In this document: in pieces, positions 8,747 through 17,126 of the stretch | How positions within the stretch are numbered: the stretch's first letter is position 1 | Layout: each line of letters opens with the position of its first letter | NCBI RefSeq assembly: GCF_025642135.1 | Contig: NZ_CP106793.1 | Coordinates: 2,215,001-2,279,000 of the forward strand | From: Streptomyces cynarae | Lineage (GTDB): Bacteria > Actinomycetota > Actinomycetes > Streptomycetales > Streptomycetaceae | Length of the DNA: 64,000 nucleotides | Direction of reading: 5' to 3' | Translations under genes and position numbers: made by a program | The notes under the pieces: generated by a model | What the model was told of the DNA's origin: nothing | What the model saw: the letters and a program-made list of their open reading frames with translations, nothing else | Databases searched by the model: none

Positions 8747-10471
8747 TCAGGTGGAGGTGATGCGGAAGTGCGTGAACGTGGCCGCGCCGGCGTGTCCCTC
8801 GCCGGCGGGGGCGAGCGCGAAGAGGCCGAGCAGGGCGCCCACCCAGCGCCAGGGGGTTGCGGAGAAGACCTGGCCGGACGGCAGGAAGCCCTCGCCCAGG
8901 TCGTACGAGAACCGGCAGCGTGCCCCGCGGCCGATCTCGATCCGCAGTCGGGCCCGCCCTTCGGGTGCTAGTGCCCCGGCAGGCAACGTTCGCCCGTCAA
9001 GGAGCGGCGTTCGGTGCGTGCTCTCGGCGAGCCGGCCGGAAGCCCTCGTACTGGATGTACTTGGGCTTTCGGGCGGTGCGGCGAGTGGGGGTCCCCCCTG
9101 CTCGAAGAGCTTGGGGGAGCGTGCCGGGCGTCGCGACGGGGCGAACGTTGCCTGTTGGGGCACTAACCGCGGATACGCCGCGTCGCGCTCCGTCTCGGCC
9201 ACCTGCTCGGCGAACCGGTGCACCAGGTGAACCGTCCCGTCGGCCCCCCGTTGCAGTCCGATCCAGCTGAACGCGTCCCCGAGCACCGCCAGCCCCGCCC
9301 GGGCCCCGGGCTCCTCACCGGCCAGCCGCAGTTCGACCTCAACCGCGCAGGGCCGTCCCGGCAGCCGCTGGGTGAGGACGTTCGGCAGGGTGCGCAGGTC
9401 ATGGACGTCGGCGGAGCGGACGCAGGTCAGCCGTAACCCGTCGGCGGAGTGCCGGGTGACCCAGCCGCCTCTGGGGTTGGCCGTCCACTGCCACTGGCGG
9501 CCGTACCGTCCGCCGGGGAAGTCGTCGTCGGTGGCCGGCGCGGCGGGCGGCTGCGGCGGCAGGTCCGGCTTCGCGTGCACGGCGACGGGGGCGCCCTCGT
9601 CCCCGATGACCGGCCAGCCGTCCGTCCCCCAGCGCAGGGGCTGGAGGTGGACCACTCTCCCGTACGCGCCCCGCTGCTGGAAGTGCAGGAACCAGTCCTC
9701 TCCGGCAGGGGTGCGCACCCAGCCGCCCTGGTGCGGCCCGTTGACGTCGGTGTCCCCCTGCTCCAGGACGACCCGCTCCTCGTAGGGTCCGAAGAAGTCG
9801 CGCGAGCGGAAGGCGCCCTGCCAGCCGGTCTCCACTCCCCCGGCCGGGGCGAGGATCCAGAACCAGCCGTCGTGCCGGTGGACCTTGGGCCCTTCGAGGG
9901 TGAACCAGCCGGGGATCCGGTCACCGTCGACGATCACCTTGCCCTCGTCGAGGACCGCCGTGCCGTCCGGGTGCATACGGTGGCCCGTGAGCCGGTTCTT
10001 GATACCGGAGCGGGATTTCGCCCAGGCGTGCACGAGGTAGGCGTCGCCGGTCTCGTCGTCCCACAGCGGACACGGGTCGATCAGGCCCTTGCCCTCCTTG
10101 ACCAGGTGGGGGCGGGTCCATGGGCCGCGGATCGCGGGGGCGTTGACCTGGTGGACGCCGTGGTCGGGGTCGCCCCAGAAGATCCAGAAGCGGTCGTCGT
10201 GGTGCCGGATCGACGGTGCCCACACGCCGCAGTCGTGGCGCGGGGAGGCGTACTCGTCCTCCGGCTCCAGGCGTTCGAGGGCATGCCCGACGAGGGTCCA
10301 GTTCACCAGGTCCCGGGAGTGCAGCAGCGGCAGTCCTGGCGCGCGGCCGAAGCTGGAGGCGGTCAGGTAGAAGTCGTCGCCGACGCGGACGACGTCCGGG
10401 TCGGACCAGTCGGCGTCGAGGACCGGGTTGCGGTACGTGCCGTCGCCCAGGTCCGCGCTGGTCAGGCTCAT
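8747..10471 (-). CDS. GH43 glycosidase with C-terminal beta-sandwich, carrying a 65-codon element insertion
   Basis: 574 residues; the ATG at 10469-10471 overlaps the previous stop (ATGA). No signal peptide, so it is cytoplasmic and probably trims imported oligosaccharides. N-terminal GH43 propeller motifs: DADWSDPDVV (base), LIDPCPLW and TLEGPKVH (general acid Glu). From about residue 330 a beta-sandwich of the beta-xylosidase C-terminal type begins (DDFPGGRYGRQW). Inside it, a Pro/Ser/Arg-rich run of 65 residues between AAYPRL and APEGRARL is coded by an inverted-repeat element (8971-9163 plus a TA). Removing it gives a continuous 509-residue protein of ordinary family length. Whether the enlarged enzyme still folds is unknown. 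Confidence 0.88.
   Translation of the reverse strand: MSLTSADLGDGTYRNPVLDADWSDPDVVRVGDDFYLTASSFGRAPGLPLLHSRDLVNWTLVGHALERLEPEDEYASPRHDCGVWAPSIRHHDDRFWIFWGDPDHGVHQVNAPAIRGPWTRPHLVKEGKGLIDPCPLWDDETGDAYLVHAWAKSRSGIKNRLTGHRMHPDGTAVLDEGKVIVDGDRIPGWFTLEGPKVHRHDGWFWILAPAGGVETGWQGAFRSRDFFGPYEERVVLEQGDTDVNGPHQGGWVRTPAGEDWFLHFQQRGAYGRVVHLQPLRWGTDGWPVIGDEGAPVAVHAKPDLPPQPPAAPATDDDFPGGRYGRQWQWTANPRGGWVTRHSADGLRLTCVRSADVHDLRTLPNVLTQRLPGRPCAVEVELRLAGEEPGARAGLAVLGDAFSWIGLQRGADGTVHLVHRFAEQVAETERDAAYPRLVPQQATFAPSRRPARSPKLFEQGGPPLAAPPESPSTSSTRASGRLAESTHRTPLLDGRTLPAGALAPEGRARLRIEIGRGARCRFSYDLGEGFLPSGQVFSATPWRWVGALLGLFALAPAGEGHAGAATFTHFRITST
8971..9163. mobile_element. MITE-like 193-bp inverted-repeat element with TA target duplication, in frame inside the GH43 gene
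   Basis: The ends GTGCCCC...GGGGCAC extend into imperfect terminal inverted repeats of about 28 bp (8971-8998 against 9136-9163) that share the core CAGGCAACGTTCGCCC. TA flanks both sides (8969-8970 and 9164-9165), the target duplication expected of IS630/Tc1-mariner-type transposition. Element plus one TA is 195 bp, exactly 65 codons, and there is no stop in the host gene's frame. It codes for no transposase, so it must have been moved in trans. It contains a smaller hairpin (about 9091-9118) that recurs elsewhere in the window. Confidence 0.85.
9096..9118. repeat. 23-bp hairpin repeat, copy 1 (inverted relative to copy 2)
   Basis: This 23-bp sequence is identical, in reverse complement, to 27880-27902. 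It contains the small palindrome GCTCGAAGAGC between C-rich and G-rich arms. Here it lies inside the MITE-like element; the other copy is intergenic. Short C-rich hairpins of this kind are scattered in Streptomyces genomes. Confidence 0.85.
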
Positions 10472-11313
10472 GGGCTCACCGCCTTGCGCACCAGGGCGGC
10501 GGCCCCGTCCCGGCCGAGGCGGCCGTCGGCGACGACGGTGACGATCCGGCGGACGACCGTGTCGCCGGGAGCGACGGTGAGCCGTTCCTCGTGGGCCAGG
10601 GAGGAGCCCACGCCGGGGTACTCCTCGGCGCGCACGAACCACGGGTCGCGGCGGGTGTCGTCGGTGGCCGCGGCGAAGACCAGGGTCCAGGTGCTGCCGC
10701 CGAGGGCCAGCCAGTCGGCGCGGGTGCCGTGGACCTCGCTCTCGCCCTGGCGATCGGCGGTGAAGACCCGCGGGGACTCTGCCTCCTTGCGGGCGCGCCA
10801 GAAGAAGCCGCCGTAGGCCGCGCCGGGGCGCCCGTTGGTGGCGGGGCTTCCGATCGACAGCAGGCCCGAGGTCACATTGGTGAGGGAGAACGTGAAGTCC
10901 ATCGCCCAGGCGCCGTCGGTGAGTTCGGTGGCGGCGACGGTGCGGCGCTCACGCAGCAGTTCGCTGCGCGCGGCCACCCACCGCAGCTCCTCCACGAAGC
11001 CGTCGGGGTCGCGGAGCTGGAAGGCGCTGTGGCGCTGGGTGCCGTGGTCGTCCAGCTCGGTCGGCCCCTGCCCGCGGACGAAGGTACGCCCGCCCCAGAA
11101 GTTGTGCCCCTCGACGTCGGGAACGGCGACACCGACGCCGAGGTGGTGTGGGTGGTCGGCGGGGCTCAGCTCGGTCACGGCCGTGCCCGCCAGTGTGGTG
11201 ACCGGGTGCAGGTAGGGGCGCGGCGAGAGCCGGGCAGGCAGCTCGGGGCGGGTGACGTAGCGGCCGACGGGGCGACCCGCGACACGCAGGACCAGCGAGT
11301 CGGTGGTCGTCAT
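10468..11313 (-). CDS. DUF6807 (PmoA-like) family protein
   Basis: 281 residues from the ATG at 11311-11313, which overlaps the upstream stop as ATGA; its own stop overlaps the GH43 start in the same way. The protein contains RPYLHPVTTLAGTAVTE, then SPADHPHHLGVGVAV and GHNFWGGRTFV, His-rich segments characteristic of the DUF6807/PmoA family, and a C-terminal beta-rich part. No signal peptide. Members usually sit in carbohydrate-use operons next to Gfo/Idh/MocA oxidoreductases, as here. The biochemical activity is not established; a sugar-binding or isomerising role on an oxidised sugar is only an inference. Confidence 0.75.
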   Translation of the reverse strand: MTTTDSLVLRVAGRPVGRYVTRPELPARLSPRPYLHPVTTLAGTAVTELSPADHPHHLGVGVAVPDVEGHNFWGGRTFVRGQGPTELDDHGTQRHSAFQLRDPDGFVEELRWVAARSELLRERRTVAATELTDGAWAMDFTFSLTNVTSGLLSIGSPATNGRPGAAYGGFFWRARKEAESPRVFTADRQGESEVHGTRADWLALGGSTWTLVFAAATDDTRRDPWFVRAEEYPGVGSSLAHEERLTVAPGDTVVRRIVTVVADGRLGRDGAAALVRKAVSP

Positions 11314-12476
11314 CGGGTGCTCACCTCTTCCGGGAGCACGGCCGGAAGCGCCCACGGCGCGTCCAGCTCGGAGTAGAGGGCGAGGGTGTCGGCGGCTGCC
11401 GCGACCAGGCCGTCGACGCCGGGTACGACACGGCGGTTCTCGCCGGGGATCCGGTGCCAGGCGCCCTGCGGAAGCGGTGCCGGGTCGGGGGCCTGCCGCA
11501 CGGCCTCCACGACCTTCATGAAGGCGCCGGTCGAGTCCGGGGTGACCAGCAGCTCGTCGCCGTCGGTGAGGTGCCGGGCGAGGTTCTCCAGCAGGTCCGT
11601 CCTGCGGTACTCGAACTCCTCCGGGCCGTGGCCGGCCCGCTGCAGCAGCACGCGGTCCTGCTTGTACCAGAAGGTGATCCGGCCGCTGCTGCCGTGCACG
11701 AGGACGTACGGCTCGTCGGGGTGCTCGGCGCACAGGGTCGCGGCGACGGTGACGGGGCGGCCCTGCGCGGTGGTGACGCGGACGCAGGAGGTGTCGTCGG
11801 ACTCGATGGCGTTGGCGTGCCACAGCTCGGTCTCGATGCCGGTGACGTCCTCGGCGCGGGTGCAGCCGCCCAGGGCCAGGGCGGTGGCGACGGCGTGGGC
11901 GAGGGGGTTGGTGAGCGCGCCGTCGACGACGTCGACGCCGTTCAGCCGACGCCTGCCGGCCCAGGGGACACGCCGGTAGTACGCCTCGTCGCGTGCCCAG
12001 GCACCGGCCCCGCCGACGCCGACGACCTCTCCGATCGCCCCTCGCGCCATCAGCGCCCGGATCGCGGGCAGGGCGTGCGAGCCCAGCGACTGGAAGCCGA
12101 TCTGGCAGGCGACACCGGCCCGGGCCACCCCGTCGGCCATGCGCCGGAACTCGGCGAACGAGGGCGCGGGCGGTTTCTCCAGCAGCAGGTGGACGCCCTT
12201 CGCGGCGGCCGTCAGCGCCAGGTCCGTGTGGGTCGGGATCGGTGTGCAGACGACGGCGATCCGGGCCCCGGTGGCCTCCAGGAGCGCGCCGAAGTCGGCG
12301 GACTGCCGCGGTGAGCCCAGTCCCCGGGGGATCTCGTCCTCGGTCAGCGGGGTCAGCTCGCAGATGCCCGCGAGCCGTACGACCCCCCGGTGCTGGAGCC
12401 GGCGGATGTTCTCCATGTGCCAGCGGCCGTGTCCGCGGGCTCCGGCGAGTACGACGGGCAGTGCTGTGGTCGTCAT
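11310..12476 (-). CDS. Gfo/Idh/MocA-family oxidoreductase
   Basis: 388 residues. The N-terminal Rossmann segment VLAGARGHGRWHMENI binds NAD(P); VVCTPIPTHTDLALTAAAKGVHLLLEKPPA carries the EKP motif with the catalytic-site Lys. The C-terminal part forms the usual alpha/beta sugar-binding domain. These enzymes oxidise or reduce sugars and sugar derivatives at a single carbon. It is coupled to the DUF6807 gene by ATGA and begins 50 bp after the inner permease gene, so it probably processes the imported sugar in the cytoplasm. The substrate is not identifiable. Confidence 0.87.
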   Translation of the reverse strand: MTTTALPVVLAGARGHGRWHMENIRRLQHRGVVRLAGICELTPLTEDEIPRGLGSPRQSADFGALLEATGARIAVVCTPIPTHTDLALTAAAKGVHLLLEKPPAPSFAEFRRMADGVARAGVACQIGFQSLGSHALPAIRALMARGAIGEVVGVGGAGAWARDEAYYRRVPWAGRRRLNGVDVVDGALTNPLAHAVATALALGGCTRAEDVTGIETELWHANAIESDDTSCVRVTTAQGRPVTVAATLCAEHPDEPYVLVHGSSGRITFWYKQDRVLLQRAGHGPEEFEYRRTDLLENLARHLTDGDELLVTPDSTGAFMKVVEAVRQAPDPAPLPQGAWHRIPGENRRVVPGVDGLVAAAADTLALYSELDAPWALPAVLPEEVSTR

Positions 12477-12526
12477 CGGATCCTCCCCGCGCGCCATCTC
12501 TCGGCCGGCCTGGTCGACGGTTCCCC

Positions 12527-13411
12527 TCACCCCTTCACCGCCCCCGCGCTGAACCCCGTGATCAGCCACTTCTGGATGAAGGCGAACACGATCACGACGG
12601 GTACGGCGGCGATGATGCCGCCCGCGGCGAGCGCCCCGAGGTCGACGCTGTCCGCGCTCATCAGGGTGTTCAGACCGACCGGGATGGTCTGCTTGCTCTG
12701 GTCGGACAGGAACATCAGGGCGAACAGGAAGTGGTTCCAGGCGTGCACGAAGGCGAAGGAACCGACGGCGATCAGGCCGGGCCGCAGCAGCGGCAGGACG
12801 ACGATCCGGAAGGCGGCGAAGCGGTTGCAGCCGTCCACCCAGGCGGCCTCCTCCAGCGAGGGCGGAACATTCCTGATGAAGCCGCTGATCAGAATCATCG
12901 ACAGCGGCAGCTGGAAGACGGTCTCGGCGACGATGACGCTGCCCAGTGAGTTGATCATCCGCAGGTTGGCGAAGATCTGGAAGAGCGGGACCAGCAGCAG
13001 CGCGCCCGGCACGAACTGCGAGCAGAGGAGGGCGAGCATGAAGGCGCGCTTGAGGCGGAAGTCGAACCGGGCGAGCGCGTAGCCGCCGGCGAGCGCCACC
13101 AGCGTCGTCATCACGAGGGTCGCGAGGCCGACGAGCACGCTGTTCTGGAAGTAGGTGCCGAAGGCCCGCTCGGTCCACACCTTCTCGAAGTGGTCGAAGG
13201 TGACCGGCCAGGGAACCAGCGAGGTGGAGCCGGCCGGGCGCAGGGCGAAGAGCAGGATCCAGTAGAACGGAACGAGGGTGAAGAGCAGGTAGAGGGACAG
13301 CGGCAGGTAGATCTGCCAGCGCGGGACCTCGTCCCAGGCGCGGTGCCTGCCCTTCGGACGGGCCGGCTCGGACACCACGCGGTCGGGTGCGGGCGCGATC
13401 TCGGTGATCAC
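12527..13411 (-). CDS. ABC sugar transporter permease (MalG type)
   Basis: 294 residues with six predicted membrane segments (first at about residues 35-55, LPLSLYLLFTLVPFYWILL). The cytoplasmic EAA loop is present as EEAAWVDGCNRFAAFRIVVLP, which docks on the ATPase. The ATG overlaps the partner permease stop (ATGA). It forms the channel with the MalF-type permease and receives sugar from the lipoprotein at 7.4-8.7 kb. No ATPase gene accompanies it; in Streptomyces such CUT1 importers commonly use the shared ATPase MsiK. Confidence 0.92.
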   Translation of the reverse strand: MITEIAPAPDRVVSEPARPKGRHRAWDEVPRWQIYLPLSLYLLFTLVPFYWILLFALRPAGSTSLVPWPVTFDHFEKVWTERAFGTYFQNSVLVGLATLVMTTLVALAGGYALARFDFRLKRAFMLALLCSQFVPGALLLVPLFQIFANLRMINSLGSVIVAETVFQLPLSMILISGFIRNVPPSLEEAAWVDGCNRFAAFRIVVLPLLRPGLIAVGSFAFVHAWNHFLFALMFLSDQSKQTIPVGLNTLMSADSVDLGALAAGGIIAAVPVVIVFAFIQKWLITGFSAGAVKG

Positions 13412-14343
13412 TTGTCCTCACTTCCGAACTTGCTCAGCCGCAGATAGACCATCGAGAAGAAGAGCAGGATCACGAACGCCACCGTCGTCAAAGCCGACGC
13501 ATAGCCGAAGTTGTGTGCGTCCACGCTGGTGTTGGCGATGTACAGCGGGAGCGTGGTGGTCTCACCGGCCGGGCCGCCGCCGGTGAGGGTGTAGAGCAGG
13601 TCGACGTTGTTGAACTCCCACACCGCGCGCAGCAGTGTGGACAGCACGATGGCGTCCTTCAGATGCGGCAGCGTGATGTGCCAGAACTGCTTCAAGCGGC
13701 TCGCCCCGTCGACCTCGGCGGCCTCGTACAGGTCCTTCGAGACGGACTGGAGGTCGGCGAGGATGAGGATCGCGAAGAAGGGGACGCCGCGCCACAGGTC
13801 GGCGACGACCGCCGCCGGGAAGACGGTGGAGGTGTCCGACAGCCAGCTCGTGCCGTAGGAGCCGATGCCCATGTCGGCGAGGTAACGGGTGATGCCGGTC
13901 TGGGAGTTGTAGAGCAGCACCCAGATCGCGGAGGTCAGCACCCCGGAGACGGCCCACGGGGAGAACACCAGCGCCCGGCCGAGCGCCCGGCCCACGAAGG
14001 TCTGGTTGACGATGAGGGCGAGGGCCAGACCGAACAGCAGCTGCAGCCCGACCTCGACGACGACCCACTTGGCGCTGAAGGTCAGCGTGTGCCAGAACTG
14101 CGGGTCCTTGGTGAAGGCCTGGACGAAGTTGTCGAAGCCCGCGTAGCCGTTCCGCCACGGCTTGGTGGGGTTGTAGTTCTGCAGGCTGTAGTAGAAGACG
14201 CTGAGGACCGGGTAGGCGATGAAGCCCAGCATCAGCAGGGCCGCCGGGGCGATCAGCAGGTACGGGAGCCTGCGCGGCGTGGCGGAGGCACGGCGCCGCC
14301 GGGGTGGCGCGGGCGGTTTCGCCACGGCTGCGGCTTGGGCCAT
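13408..14343 (-). CDS. ABC sugar transporter permease (MalF type)
   Basis: 311 residues from the ATG at 14341-14343; an in-frame upstream ATG at 14406 would run the gene through the operator region and is less likely. A Pro/Arg-rich cytoplasmic start is followed by six membrane segments (first YLLIAPAALLMLGFIAYPVL). The EAA motif reads EAAEVDGASRLKQFWHITLP. It pairs with the MalG-type permease immediately downstream. Two LacI-type palindromes lie 43-81 bp upstream, so this is probably the first gene of the importer operon and is repressed by a LacI-family protein not coded in this window. Confidence 0.92.
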   Translation of the reverse strand: MAQAAAVAKPPAPPRRRRASATPRRLPYLLIAPAALLMLGFIAYPVLSVFYYSLQNYNPTKPWRNGYAGFDNFVQAFTKDPQFWHTLTFSAKWVVVEVGLQLLFGLALALIVNQTFVGRALGRALVFSPWAVSGVLTSAIWVLLYNSQTGITRYLADMGIGSYGTSWLSDTSTVFPAAVVADLWRGVPFFAILILADLQSVSKDLYEAAEVDGASRLKQFWHITLPHLKDAIVLSTLLRAVWEFNNVDLLYTLTGGGPAGETTTLPLYIANTSVDAHNFGYASALTTVAFVILLFFSMVYLRLSKFGSEDK

Positions 14344-14385
14344 GACTGTTCTCCGTTCGCAATGGGACTGGTTACAGCGCGTGCA

Positions 14386-14424
14386 GGAAGCGCTTGCTAC
14401 GTACACGTGCTTGAAGCGCTTCGA
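14386..14424. promoter_or_regulatory. Two LacI/CcpA-type operator palindromes upstream of the sugar importer
   Basis: GGAAGCGCTTGC at 14386-14397 and TTGAAGCGCTTCGA at 14411-14424 share the core AAGCGCTT with a central CG, the hallmark of LacI-family operators. Their centres are 26 bp apart, and both lie in the 156-bp gap between the sugar-acid dehydratase stop and the permease start. No LacI-family gene is in the window. Confidence 0.65.
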
Positions 14425-14499
14425 CAGCGCTGACCGGGGGTGCTCGGTACCCCGGGACCTGCGGTGGTGCGTGGGCGGGCCCGGGGGTCGTGCGGTGTG

Positions 14500-16221
14500 T
14501 CAGCCGGCGTACGGGTCCGGGACCTGGCCGGACCGGGCCAGGAACTCGAAGTCGCAGCCGGTGTCTGCCTGGGTGATCTGGGAGTTGTAGAGCACGCCGT
14601 AGCCGCGCTCGTAGCGCACGGGCGGCGGTGTCCACTCCGCCCTGCGGCGCCTGAGCTCCGCGTCGTCCACGTTGAGCCGGAGGGTGCGGGCCTCGACATC
14701 GAGGGTGATGCTGTCCCCTGTGCGTACCAGGGCGAGCGGTCCGCCGATGTGCGACTCGGGCGCCACGTGCAGCACGCACGCGCCGTAACTCGTGCCGCTC
14801 ATCCGGGCGTCGGAGATCCGCACCATGTCCCGCACGCCCTGCTTGAGCAGGTGGTCCGGGATCGGGAGCATCCCGTACTCGGGCATCCCGGGGCCGCCCT
14901 TGGGTCCCGCGTTGCGCAAGACCAGCACGCTGTCGGCGGTGATGCCGAGGTCCGGGTCGTTGATGGTGCGCTGCATGGTCCGGTAGTCGTCGAAGACGAC
15001 CGCGGGACCCGTGTGCTGGAGCAGGTGCGGTTCGGCGGCGATGTGCTTGATGACGGCGCCGTCCGGGCAGAGGTTGCCGCGCAGGACGGCGACGCCGCCC
15101 TCGCGGGCGACCGGGTTGTCGCGGGGCCGGATGACGTCGTCGTTGTGGACCTGCGCGCCCGCGATCTGCTCGCGCAGGGTGTCGTGGGACACCGTCGGCC
15201 GGTCCAGGTGCAGCAGGTCCGGGATCCGGGAGAGGAACCCGGGCAGGCCGCCGGCGAAGTGGAAGTCCTCCATCAAGTACCGCTCGCCGCCGGGCCGGAC
15301 GTTGGCGAGCACGGGGACCGTGCGTGCGATGCGGTCGAAGTCGTCGAGCGTGAGCTTGACCCCGGCCCGTCCGGCCATGGCGATCAGGTGGATGACGGCA
15401 TTGGTGGAGCCGCCGAGCCCGAGGACCGTCGTCACCGCGTCCTCGAACGCCTCAGGGCTGAGGATGTCGGACAGCTTCCGGTCCTGGTGGACCAGTTCGA
15501 CGATCCTCAGGCCGGCGGCGGCGGCCATCCGGTCGTGCCCGGAGTCGACGGCGGGGATGCTGGATGCGCCCGGGATCGTGACACCGAGCGCTTCGGCGGC
15601 GGCCGTCAGCGTGGACGCCGTCCCCATCGTCATGCAGTGCCCGGGCGACCGGGCGAGGCCGCTCTCCAGCTCCTGCATCTCGCAGTCGCCGATGAGGCCG
15701 GCGCGCTTGTCGTCCCAGTACTTCCACATGTCGGTGCCGGAGCCGAGGACCTCACCCCGCCAGTGGCCCGGCAGCATCGGCCCCGCGGGCACGAAGATCG
15801 TGGGCAGGTCGACGCTCGCGGCGCCCATGAGCAGCGCCGGCGTGGACTTGTCGCAGCCGCCCATCAGCACGGCCCCGTCGACGGGGTAGGACCGCAGCAG
15901 CTCCTCGGTCTCCATCGAGAGCAGGTTGCGGTACAGCATCGGGGTCGGCTTCTGGAAGGTCTCGCTGAGCGTGGAGACCGGGAACTCCAGCGGGAAGCCG
16001 CCCGCCTGCCACACGCCCCGCTTCACGGCCTGCGCGCGATCCCGCAGATGCACATGACAGGGATTGATGTCGGACCAGGTGTTCAGGATGGCGATGACGG
16101 GCTTGCCCAGGTGCTCCTCGGGCAGATAGCCGAGCTGACGGGTGCGGGCCCGGTGGCTGAAGGAGCGCAGCCCGTCGGTGCCGTACCACTGGTGGCTTCT
16201 GAGCTGTTCCGGCTTCTTCAT
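14500..16221 (-). CDS. IlvD/Edd-family dehydratase, probably a sugar acid (L-arabonate-type) dehydratase
   Basis: 573 residues; the ATG at 16219-16221 overlaps the upstream stop. IlvD/Edd markers: LNTWSDINPCH (iron-sulfur Cys), VLMGGCDKSTPALLMGAASVD (second Cys and Lys), GDCEMQ (third Cys) and a C-terminal MSGTSYGACVLHVAPES. The N-terminal SHQWYGTDGLRSFSHR is typical of pentonate/hexonate dehydratases rather than IlvD proper. The enzyme converts an aldonic acid to a 2-keto-3-deoxy acid in the cytoplasm. Coupling to a DapA-superfamily lyase suggests the oxidative L-arabinose pathway, which would suit arabinan degradation; xylonate or galactonate cannot be excluded. Confidence 0.82.
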   Translation of the reverse strand: MKKPEQLRSHQWYGTDGLRSFSHRARTRQLGYLPEEHLGKPVIAILNTWSDINPCHVHLRDRAQAVKRGVWQAGGFPLEFPVSTLSETFQKPTPMLYRNLLSMETEELLRSYPVDGAVLMGGCDKSTPALLMGAASVDLPTIFVPAGPMLPGHWRGEVLGSGTDMWKYWDDKRAGLIGDCEMQELESGLARSPGHCMTMGTASTLTAAAEALGVTIPGASSIPAVDSGHDRMAAAAGLRIVELVHQDRKLSDILSPEAFEDAVTTVLGLGGSTNAVIHLIAMAGRAGVKLTLDDFDRIARTVPVLANVRPGGERYLMEDFHFAGGLPGFLSRIPDLLHLDRPTVSHDTLREQIAGAQVHNDDVIRPRDNPVAREGGVAVLRGNLCPDGAVIKHIAAEPHLLQHTGPAVVFDDYRTMQRTINDPDLGITADSVLVLRNAGPKGGPGMPEYGMLPIPDHLLKQGVRDMVRISDARMSGTSYGACVLHVAPESHIGGPLALVRTGDSITLDVEARTLRLNVDDAELRRRRAEWTPPPVRYERGYGVLYNSQITQADTGCDFEFLARSGQVPDPYAG

Positions 16222-17126
16222 ACGGACCACCCGGCGGCTATGGCGGCGACCTCCGCACGCTCCTCCTCGGGCAGCGCCCTGCTCGGCGGGCGCACGTCCC
16301 GGCGGCACAGGCCCAGGGAGGCGAGGGCCTCCTTGACGACGGTGACGTTGTCGGCGGAGCCGTTCGCCGCGCGCAGCTCCTCGAAGCGGCGGATCTGTTC
16401 CCAGACCTTCATGGCGGCCGGGTAGTCGCCCGATCGAAGCGCTTCGATCATGTTCAGCGAGACGGACGGGGCGACGTTCACGAGCCCCGAGGTGAAGCCC
16501 GTGGCGCCCGCCGAGAAGTAGGAAGGCGCGTACGGTTCGGCGAGGCCGGCCACCCAGACGAACCGGTCCAGACCGGCGTCGCGGGCGAAGGCCGCGAACT
16601 TCGCGGCGTCCGGGACGGCGTACTTCACCCCGATGACGTTCGGGCAGTGGTCGGCGAGCTCGGCGAGCCGCGCGCCGGACAGCTGGGCGTTGCGGATGTA
16701 GGGGACGACGCCCAGTTCGGGCACGGCCTCGGCGATCGCGCGGTGGTAGTCGACCCAGCCGGCGGCCGAGACGTACGGGTGGACGGGCTGGTGGACCATC
16801 ACCATCTGGGCGCCGAGCTCGCGGGCGTGCCGCGCGGAGGCGACGGCGGTGGGCACGTCGTGTCCCACCCCGACCAGGATCGCGGCCCGCTCCCCCGCCT
16901 CCTGGACGGTCAGTTCGGTGACGAGGCGCCGCTCCTCGGGGGTGAGGGCGTAGAACTCGCCGGTGTTTCCGTTGGGCGTCAGGGTCCTCACCCCACCGTC
17001 GAGCAGGCGACGCAGCAGGGCCCGGTGGGCGGTCTGGTCCACGCGGCCGTCCTCGGTGAACGGGGTCACCGGGATCGCCACCACGTCGGCCAATGCCGTC
17101 CGCTGGGTCTCGAACGTCGTTGTCAT
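16218..17126 (-). CDS. DapA-superfamily lyase, probably 2-keto-3-deoxy sugar acid dehydratase/aldolase
   Basis: 302 residues from the ATG at 17124-17126 (overlapping the regulator stop). It is a TIM barrel of the DHDPS family: TPNGNTGEFYALTPEER replaces the GTTGE loop of true DapA, YIRNAQ supplies the Tyr and GVKYAV the Schiff-base Lys. The altered first loop and the neighbouring dehydratase argue for 2-keto-3-deoxy-pentonate (or hexonate) as substrate, giving 2-oxoglutarate semialdehyde or pyruvate plus an aldehyde. Its coding sequence contains a perfect 18-bp palindrome with a LacI-type core (16432-16449). It lies between its likely regulator and the dehydratase in a three-gene overlapping operon. 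Confidence 0.82.
   Translation of the reverse strand: MTTTFETQRTALADVVAIPVTPFTEDGRVDQTAHRALLRRLLDGGVRTLTPNGNTGEFYALTPEERRLVTELTVQEAGERAAILVGVGHDVPTAVASARHARELGAQMVMVHQPVHPYVSAAGWVDYHRAIAEAVPELGVVPYIRNAQLSGARLAELADHCPNVIGVKYAVPDAAKFAAFARDAGLDRFVWVAGLAEPYAPSYFSAGATGFTSGLVNVAPSVSLNMIEALRSGDYPAAMKVWEQIRRFEELRAANGSADNVTVVKEALASLGLCRRDVRPPSRALPEEERAEVAAIAAGWSV
16432..16449. promoter_or_regulatory. Perfect 18-bp palindrome with LacI-type core, inside a coding sequence
   Basis: GATCGAAGCGCTTCGATC reads the same on both strands and shares GAAGCGCTTC with the importer operator at 14413-14422. It codes for part of MIEALRS in the lyase gene. It may be an auxiliary intragenic operator or chance; position and core make it worth noting. 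Confidence 0.4.
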
